Of a DNA stretch of 51,961 bases, positions 46,405-51,961 are shown piece after piece. This DNA is from Alphaproteobacteria bacterium. GTDB taxonomy: Bacteria; Pseudomonadota; Alphaproteobacteria; Geminicoccales; Geminicoccaceae. Each line of letters opens with the position of its first letter. Position 1 is the first letter of the stretch. The position numbers were made by a program, and so were the translations under genes. The notes under the pieces are model-generated. The model ran no database searches. It was not told the DNA's origin and saw nothing but the letters and a program-made list of their open reading frames with translations. The stretch lies in contig JALUAG010000056.1 of NCBI GenBank assembly GCA_027045875.1, positions 1-51,961 on the forward strand, written 5' to 3'.

Positions 46405-47580
46405 ATGCGTCTCGGGCAGTTCGGGTTGTTCGATCTCGATCGGCAGTGCGAGGAGCTCTCGGGGGCCGGCGACCCGCTCGTGAAGCTGGCTGATGTTGTG
46501 GACTTCGAGCTGTTCCGGCCGGAGCTCGAGCGGGCGCTGGCCTTTTCGGATCGGTCCAAGGGCGGGCGGCCGTCATGGGATGCCGTCCTCATGTTCAAGG
46601 CCTTCGTGCTGCAGGCGCTCTACGGGCTTTCGGACGAGGCGCTCGAATTCCAGATCCGGGATCGTTCGAGTTTCCAGAGGTTTTTCGGCCTCACCCCGGG
46701 CGATCCGGTGCCGGATGCGCACTTGAGCTGGCAATGGCGCGAGCGGCTCACCCGATCCGGCACCTTCGAGCGGCTGTCCGAGCGCTTCGACCGGTACCTG
46801 CAAGAGCGGGGCTACATCGCCCAGGGCGGCCAGATTGTCGATGCCGCCATCATCGAGGCGCGAAGGCCACGGCTCACGGTGCGGGAGAAGGAGATCATGA
46901 AGCGCGGCGAGGTGCCCGCCGACTGGAGCGAAGCGCGCACCCGTCAAATCGATCGCGATGGCCGATGAACGCTCAAGCGGGGTCGCAAGCGGGGAGACGA
47001 CGACAGCCTGAAGCGGGAGCCCGAGACCTTGGCGGTGCCGGTCTTCGGCTACAAGAACCACCTCAACATCGACCGCACGCACGGGATCAAACGGCGGTTC
47101 GACGTCACCCACGCGGCGGCCTTCGACGGCCGTCGCCTCGGCCGGATCCTCGACTTCGAGAACACAGCGTCGGTGGTGTGGGCGGATTCGGCCTATCGCA
47201 CCTGCGCCAATCTCGAGCTCCTCGCCCGCAAGGCCATGAGGCCCGCCTTCCAGTACCCGGCACCCGGAGGCCGACCGATGCCGGCGCACATCGAACGTGG
47301 CAACCGTACCCGCCGGGCCGTGCGCTGCCTCGTCGAGCACGTCTTCGCCGCCATCAAAGGGCGCTTCCGCTTCCGGGTCCGTTCCGTCGACCTGGCCCGG
47401 GCCGAGGCCCGCATCGCCCTCGTCGATCTCGCCTGCAACCTGACCCGCCTCGTCTTCTGGGAGATGCGCACGCATAGGCGAAGTCTGCCCGGATCCCGCG
47501 GACTCCGCCTCGAAGGCCCCGCAAAACGGGGGCGAAGAGACGGAAGCCGGACAGAAACACATGTCTCCCCACCGCACTGA
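46405..47580 (+). pseudogene. IS5-family transposase interrupted by an in-frame TGA
   Basis: Both parts lie in the same frame: residues 1-187 (GGRPSWDAVLMFKAFVLQALYGLSDEALEFQIRDRSSFQRFFGL, first DDE aspartate in GGQIVDAAIIEA) and the part after the stop (VPVFGYKNHLNID, second aspartate in VVWADSAYR, RAVRCLVEHVFAAIKGRFRFR with the glutamate). A TGA at 46966-46968 splits them exactly where related transposases have tryptophan (DGRW before the basic stretch), so a single TGG-to-TGA change explains it. The element ends are not firm: CCCATTGTTGGCG near 46336 and its rough complement CGCAACAACGTGGG near 47623 are candidates, with TAAG on both outer sides. Confidence 0.85.
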
Positions 47581-48045
47581 AAGCCTAAGATCTCGCAGCC
47601 CCTCGTCCCCCTCCCCGGAAGTCGCAACAACGTGGGTAAGGAGAAGTGTCCACGCGTGAGTTGCTTTCAGGTGAGCCGCTGCGGGTACGTCCGCAATTTC
47701 TCATGGCGGTAGGCTCCGGCGCTGGCGCCGGATTTCATCGCATCGCCGAAGATCGTCCATGAGGACACACCGAAGTCCGCATCACGTGGCCGGGCCCTGA
47801 CGGTTTCGGCAAAGCATGCGACGGAGGTAGGATTCCCCAGTCCTTGAGAGCGCGACGAGGCTGTTCGGGATGTTTGCCCGAGGATCCGCGCGGCACCGGG
47901 CTCCGAGGGAGCCGTCGAGCCGGACTTACGGCACCGACAGGCTTCCAGGATAAAGCGCGTCTACATTCATGATTCATGGCTGCCGTCCACTACCAATATC
48001 TGGCGCGGAACGCGCCCTGAACCTGAGCTATGCAACCGACATATC
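47581..48045. other. non-coding or decayed stretch after the insertion sequence
   Basis: It includes the probable right end of the insertion element (around 47636) and a short inverted repeat TCCGGCGC-TG-GCGCCGGA near 47715-47732. No convincing gene is seen on either strand. Confidence 0.45.
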
Positions 48046-48606
48046 CTAGCCGTCATTGCGTATCGCTCTTATCGGACGGGCCTTCGTTCCTCGTCGACGG
48101 TTTCCGGCGCTGGCTCGCTCGGCCGCCGTCACGTATCTCGCTACGCGCCGTCGATCGCCATCTTCGTCTGGTGGCCGCTCGACAGCCGCCGAGGGCGCGG
48201 ACGGAGCCCTCTCGGTTCCGTCGAGCAACTTGACGATCGACTCCACGAGAATGAGCCGTCGGCGGCCGATACTGACACTCGCCAGTTCTCCCCACCTGAT
48301 CAGCGTATAGAGCCACGCCCGTGAGATCCCGAGCAGCCGGCAGGTCTCGGCAACGCTCAGGGCCGCTCGATCCGCGGGCACACCGATCGGCCACCTGGGC
48401 TCGACACGAGCCGGACTTGCGCGAGAATCGGAAACGGGCGGAGGTGGGCCGGCCTCGGCCATGTGCGAGGTCGAGCTATTTTTCGGTACGTCGGACAGTG
48501 GGGGAACTCTGATGACGCGCAAGCTCGCGCGATGCCTTTCAACGCGAAGGCGGGACACTATCACGTGTGGCATGGGTACCTCTGGAGCGATGTTCGATCG
48601 CTCCAT
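48046..48606 (-). CDS. excisionase-like helix-turn-helix protein (AlpA/MerR-type)
   Basis: Up to 186 residues with a single recognisable domain: ALSVAETCRLLGISRAWLYTLIRWGELASVSIGRRRLILVESIVKLLDG, the winged helix-turn-helix of excisionase and AlpA-type proteins. The flanking parts are low complexity. The start is uncertain: ATG 48606, ATG 48573 (AGAGG five bases upstream) or ATG 48462 are in frame; 48573 is best supported. Such proteins direct excision or activate the integrase of genomic islands. No intact integrase accompanies it here. Confidence 0.6.
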   Translation of the reverse strand: MERSNIAPEVPMPHVIVSRLRVERHRASLRVIRVPPLSDVPKNSSTSHMAEAGPPPPVSDSRASPARVEPRWPIGVPADRAALSVAETCRLLGISRAWLYTLIRWGELASVSIGRRRLILVESIVKLLDGTERAPSAPSAAVERPPDEDGDRRRVARYVTAAERASAGNRRRGTKARPIRAIRNDG

Positions 48607-48936
48607 TTAGATCCAGACCAGGAATTGTCGAGCGGAACTATCTCTAGTATTCCGGTGGCCCGAAGGGGCAACGTTGTCAAGTTGCGAGGACCGGCGCGCC
48701 GACTGTCGTTCACGAGTGTAGATACGTCGCGTGGCAAAATGTCATCTTCGGTAACTGTTTCCTCCGTTTCCACCGCATGCACGCGGTGCGTAAGGGTGCT
48801 GTGACCACGAAGGACGGGCGGCGGCGCCTCGATATCTCTCGTGTTTGTGCAGAGAACAGTAAATTGGTCGAAAAAGTCCCGCCCATAGTCCCAGATCCAA
48901 CGCACCGTGTGTCCGCAATATGTGAACTGTTGATTT
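48607..48936. other. stretch between the excisionase-like gene and tRNA-Leu
   Basis: Lower GC than the chromosome. Minor frames exist on both strands, but none has a recognisable domain or a good ribosome site. No copy of a tRNA 3' end was seen here. Confidence 0.4.
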
Positions 48937-49025
48937 TGGTGGCCCCTCCGGGAGTCGAACCCGGACGGCCCGATCGGGCCAGCGGATTTTAAGTCCGCTG
49001 CGTCTACCGGTTCCGCCAAGGGGCC
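48937..49025 (-). tRNA. tRNA-Leu (anticodon UAA)
   Basis: Read on the minus strand: acceptor GGCCCC pairs with GGGGCC. The anticodon loop CTTAAAA (anticodon TAA) sits between GCGGA and TCCGC. A long variable arm (TGGCCCGATCGGGCCG) is followed by T-arm CCGGGTTCGACTCCCGG. CCA is encoded at 48937-48939. Its 3' end points into the island, as expected for an integration site. Confidence 0.96.
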
Positions 49026-49096
49026 GGGCGCCGCCAATCTAGCGCAGCGCCGCGGCCGTTCCTACTGCCGGTTGCGGGCGCGCGCCCGTTCCCGCC

Positions 49097-51427
49097 TCAG
49101 GCCGCCCGCTTCGCCCGCTGGAGGATCGGCCACAGCCGCCCCGGGGTGGCCGGCATGTCCACGTGGCGGATGCCGAGGGGGCGCAGGGCGTCCACCACCG
49201 CGTTCATCACCGCCCCGCAGGAGCCCACCGTGCCCGCCTCGCCGCAGCCCTTCACCCCGAGCGGGTTGTTGCGGCAGGGCACCTCGATGGTGGAGAAGTG
49301 GATGAAGGGCAGATCGTCCGCCCGCGGCAGCGCGTAATCGACGAAGGAGCCGGTCACCAGCTGGCCGCTGTCGGGATCGTAGACGGTGTGCTCCAGGAGC
49401 GCCTGGCCGATGCCCTGGACGACGCCGCCGTGGACCTGTCCCTCGACCAGGAGCGGGTTCAGCACCACCCCGAAGTCGTCCACCACATGGTAGTCCACCA
49501 CCCGCACGGTGGCGGTTTCGGGGTCGATCTCCACCTCGGCGATGTGGCAGCCGTTGGGGAAGGTCCAGGCGGGGAGCTGGATCTCCGCCTCGGCGTCGAG
49601 CCCGTTCTCCATCCCTTCCGGGGGCTCCGGCATCGCGCGGGCGATCGCCGCCAGCTCCATGATGCCGATCGCCTTGTCGGTGCCGGCCACCCGGAACACC
49701 CCGTCGGCGAAGCGGATGTCCGCCAGCGCCGCCTCGAAATGCTGGGCGGCCAAGGCCCGGCCCTTCTCGATCACCTTCTCCGAGGCCTCGAGGATGGCGG
49801 TGCCTTCGGCGGTGAGCGAGCGCGAACCGCCGGTGCCGCCGCCCTTGGGCAGGGCGTCGGTATCTCCCTGGACGATGCGGATCCGCTCGAAGGGCACGCC
49901 GAGGCGCTCGCACAGCACCTGGGCGTAGGCGGTCTCGTGGCCCTGGCCGTTCGATTGCGTGCCCACGTAGACCGCCACCGTGCCGTCCTCGCGGAACGCC
50001 ACCCTGGCCGCCTCGCCGGGGTCCCCCATGGTGGATTCGATATAGTAGCACATGCCGATGCCGCGCAGCTTCCCGCGCGCCCGCGCCTCGGCCTTGCGCG
50101 CCTCGGCGCCCGCCCAGTCGGCCTTCGCCATGCAGGCCTCCATGAGGCGGGCGAACTCGCCCGAATCGTAGGTCTCGCCGGCGGCGGTGGTGAAGGGCAT
50201 GGCCTCCGGCGGGATGAAGTTGCGGCGCCGGAGCTCCGGCCCCGGCAGGCCGAGCTCGGCCGCCGCCGTCTCCATCAGCCGCTCGATGCAGTAGATGCTC
50301 TCGGGCCGCCCCGCCCCGCGATAGGCATCGACCGGCACCGTGTTGGTGACCACGCCGGTCACCCGGTAGCAGAGCGCCTTCACGTCATAGACCCCGGGCA
50401 GCACCTTGAGGGCGGCGCCGGTGGGGATGAAGGGGGCGAAGAAGTAGTAGTAGGCGCCCATGTTGGCGGTGACGTGGACCCGCATGCCGAGGATGCGGTG
50501 ATCGGCGTCGAAGGCCATTTCGGCCACCGTCACATGGTCGCGCCCCTGGGTGTCGGAGAGGAAGCTCTCGCCCCGTTCGGCCACCCATTTGACCGGCCGG
50601 CCCAGCCGGCGGGCGGCCCAGGCGGCCATGCCGTATTCGGGATAGACGAAGCTCTTCATGCCGAAGCCGCCGCCCACGTCGGGGGTGAGCACCCGCACCT
50701 TCTCCTTGGGCATGCCGAGCACCGCCTCGGCGATGACGTCGCGGTGCATCCAGCCGCCCTGGGTGGGGGCCCAGACGGTCATCCGGTCCTCCGCCGCATC
50801 GTATTCGGCGACGCAGGCGCGGGGCTCCATGGCGTTGCACACCACCCGGTTGTTGACGAACTCGAGCCGGGTGACGTGGGCGGCCCGGGCGAAGGCCTCC
50901 TCCACCGCCTTTTCCTCGCCGTACTGCCAGTCGAAGGCGATGTTGCGGTCGATCGTCTCGTGCACGCGGACCGGGCTCTCGGCGGCGGTGGCGGTGTCCA
51001 CCACCGGCTCCAGCTCCTCGTAGTCGACGCTCACGAGCTCCGCCGCGTCCCGCGCCTGCTGGAGGGTCTCGGCGACGACGAAGGCGACATTGTCGCCCAC
51101 GTGCCGCACCTTGTCGCGGACCAGCATGGGATGGGGCGGCGCCGGGGCCTTGCTGCCGTCGCGGTTGGTCATGGGGATGAAGCAGGGGATCTGCGCCCGG
51201 CCCTCGGGGTCGAACTCGGCGGCGGTGACCACCGCCAGCACCCCCGGCGCGGCGGCCGCCTCGGCGGTGTCGATGGCGCGGATGCGGGCATGGGCGTGGG
51301 GCGAGCGGACCACCACCATCCAGGCCTGCCCGGGCCGCGAGACGTCGGTGGTGTAACGCCCGTGGCCGGTGACCAGACGCTGGTCCTCGACGCGGCGCAC
51401 CGGCTGCCCGATTCCGAACTTGGCCAT
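49097..51427 (-). CDS. xanthine dehydrogenase-family molybdenum hydroxylase large subunit (form-II CoxL-like)
   Basis: A 776-residue protein. The N-terminal aldehyde-oxidase hammerhead domain contains PVRRVEDQRLVTGHGRYTTD. Molybdopterin-binding segments include VGGGFGMKS (251-259) and NAMEPRACVA. The active-site loop is AYRGAGR (368-374), the form-II type; the form-I CO dehydrogenase loop (AYxCSFR) is absent. The catalytic glutamate is in KGCGEAGTVGS near residue 737. ATG 51427 is chosen by the conserved N-terminus and a GAGGA ribosome site. The FAD and iron-sulfur subunits are not in the window. The substrate is unknown. Confidence 0.9.
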   Translation of the reverse strand: MAKFGIGQPVRRVEDQRLVTGHGRYTTDVSRPGQAWMVVVRSPHAHARIRAIDTAEAAAAPGVLAVVTAAEFDPEGRAQIPCFIPMTNRDGSKAPAPPHPMLVRDKVRHVGDNVAFVVAETLQQARDAAELVSVDYEELEPVVDTATAAESPVRVHETIDRNIAFDWQYGEEKAVEEAFARAAHVTRLEFVNNRVVCNAMEPRACVAEYDAAEDRMTVWAPTQGGWMHRDVIAEAVLGMPKEKVRVLTPDVGGGFGMKSFVYPEYGMAAWAARRLGRPVKWVAERGESFLSDTQGRDHVTVAEMAFDADHRILGMRVHVTANMGAYYYFFAPFIPTGAALKVLPGVYDVKALCYRVTGVVTNTVPVDAYRGAGRPESIYCIERLMETAAAELGLPGPELRRRNFIPPEAMPFTTAAGETYDSGEFARLMEACMAKADWAGAEARKAEARARGKLRGIGMCYYIESTMGDPGEAARVAFREDGTVAVYVGTQSNGQGHETAYAQVLCERLGVPFERIRIVQGDTDALPKGGGTGGSRSLTAEGTAILEASEKVIEKGRALAAQHFEAALADIRFADGVFRVAGTDKAIGIMELAAIARAMPEPPEGMENGLDAEAEIQLPAWTFPNGCHIAEVEIDPETATVRVVDYHVVDDFGVVLNPLLVEGQVHGGVVQGIGQALLEHTVYDPDSGQLVTGSFVDYALPRADDLPFIHFSTIEVPCRNNPLGVKGCGEAGTVGSCGAVMNAVVDALRPLGIRHVDMPATPGRLWPILQRAKRAA

Positions 51428-51961
51428 GGCTGCATCCTCCCCTGTTTCCTCCGCGCCCGGCGCGGCTTCGCGGCGTCGCCACTCTACTGCGCGCGCGGCG
51501 GCGGGCAAGGGGGAGGGGCGTCAAGCGGTCGGTTCGACCGGTGCTCACGACGGCAGCCGCGAACGCTTCCCCTCGACCCCCGGGAGGAAAGGCGGCCGGC
51601 GGCCGGGCGAGATTCACCCGGGCAACAGGATCGCCCCGGCACAGGAGCCGCCGCCCCGCCCGGTCCGGCAGCGTCGTTCGGTGGCGGCCACGCGCCGGAC
51701 CGAACACGGCGACGCGCGTCCCACGCTCGCGGCCGCGTGCGGACGGTTCGGCTCACGGGACGCGTCCCGATCCCTTCTCGAACAGGTCAAGTCGCTGAAC
51801 GCACGCTCGCGGAACGCAGCGTCAAGATGACGATACCTTCCCTAAATCCGCCGGCATGGAGGTGACGTCCGGGCTCCTGGTCCGCCGGCAGCGAGGCGAG
51901 TCGGAGGTCCGGCCTCGCGCCTCGCACCGCGCGGTCTTCCGGTTTTGGTTCCGCCAGCGGC
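51428..51961. other. terminal region without a convincing gene
   Basis: Upstream of the molybdenum hydroxylase gene, presumably with its promoter. A short frame starting at an ATG near 51856 stays open to the window edge on the plus strand, but its codons give no recognisable protein. I cannot decide whether it begins a gene. Confidence 0.4.

Noticed and set aside
46966-46968. TGA in the transposase as a selenocysteine or recoding site
   Set aside because: No downstream hairpin of that kind is evident, and tryptophan is expected at this position, so a point mutation is simpler.
28650-48065. 10-bp direct repeat TTGCGTATCG at 28650-28659 and 48056-48065 as attachment sites
   Set aside because: It is too short, not at a tRNA 3' end, and lies inside rather than at the island borders.
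49097-51427. Annotation as carbon monoxide dehydrogenase CoxL
   Set aside because: The form-I active-site loop AYxCSFR is absent; the AYRGAGR loop indicates form II with unknown substrate.

Overview
The window is a very GC-rich bacterial chromosome segment, by eye above 70% G+C over most of its length. Gene content points to an alphaproteobacterium, perhaps a Rhodospirillales-like lineage: a fused carnitine dehydrogenase/thioesterase, tesA beside a YbbA/YbbP-type ABC pair, tRNA genes with encoded CCA, and an integrase tail of the alphaproteobacterial type. This placement is inferred from gene content; no rRNA or marker gene is present.

Left part (1-27,000) is ordinary chromosome. A minus-strand catabolic operon (1-4,997) encodes a CoA-ligase-type protein, an acyl-CoA dehydrogenase, a carnitine dehydrogenase fused to a betainyl-CoA thioesterase, and a dehydrocarnitine-cleaving BKACE enzyme. 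A divergent CdhR-like activator adjoins it. A plus-strand operon follows (6,188-11,605) with a binding protein, two permeases, an ATPase and a GH63 glucosylglycerate/mannosylglycerate-type hydrolase, behind a perfect LacI-type palindrome. Next come HU, a cobalt-type nitrile hydratase/thiocyanate hydrolase with its beta subunit split into two genes, a ferric-iron binding protein convergent with its permease, an HNH protein, tesA, a YbbA/YbbP pair, a small zincin, an RND efflux pump with its adaptor, a DUF2892 membrane protein, a flavin reductase-like protein and a small membrane protein.

Right part (27,018-49,025) lies between tRNA-Ser(GGA) and tRNA-Leu(UAA) and looks like a genomic island. 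It holds the degraded tail of a tyrosine integrase, an excisionase-like helix-turn-helix gene, an IS5-type transposase broken by one in-frame stop, gene-poor stretches, and a minus-strand operon of seven genes (45,530 to 28,763). In transcription order these are: a SNF2-type helicase with a C-terminal DUF3883/PD-(D/E)xK-like domain; an AlbA_2 (Schlafen-like) protein; a ParA ATPase; a DUF1156 adenine methylase; a minimal nucleotidyltransferase (MNT); a DUF499 ATPase with an N-terminal HEPN domain; and a 1,396-residue sacsin-like GHKL ATPase. Self-marking methylase, translocase, large ATPases and a HEPN/MNT pair in one operon suggest an antiphage or anti-plasmid defence system. I do not recall this whole set being characterised, and it is the most interesting object here.

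After tRNA-Leu the chromosome resumes with a form-II CoxL-like molybdenum hydroxylase large subunit (49,097-51,427) and a terminal stretch with no convincing gene.
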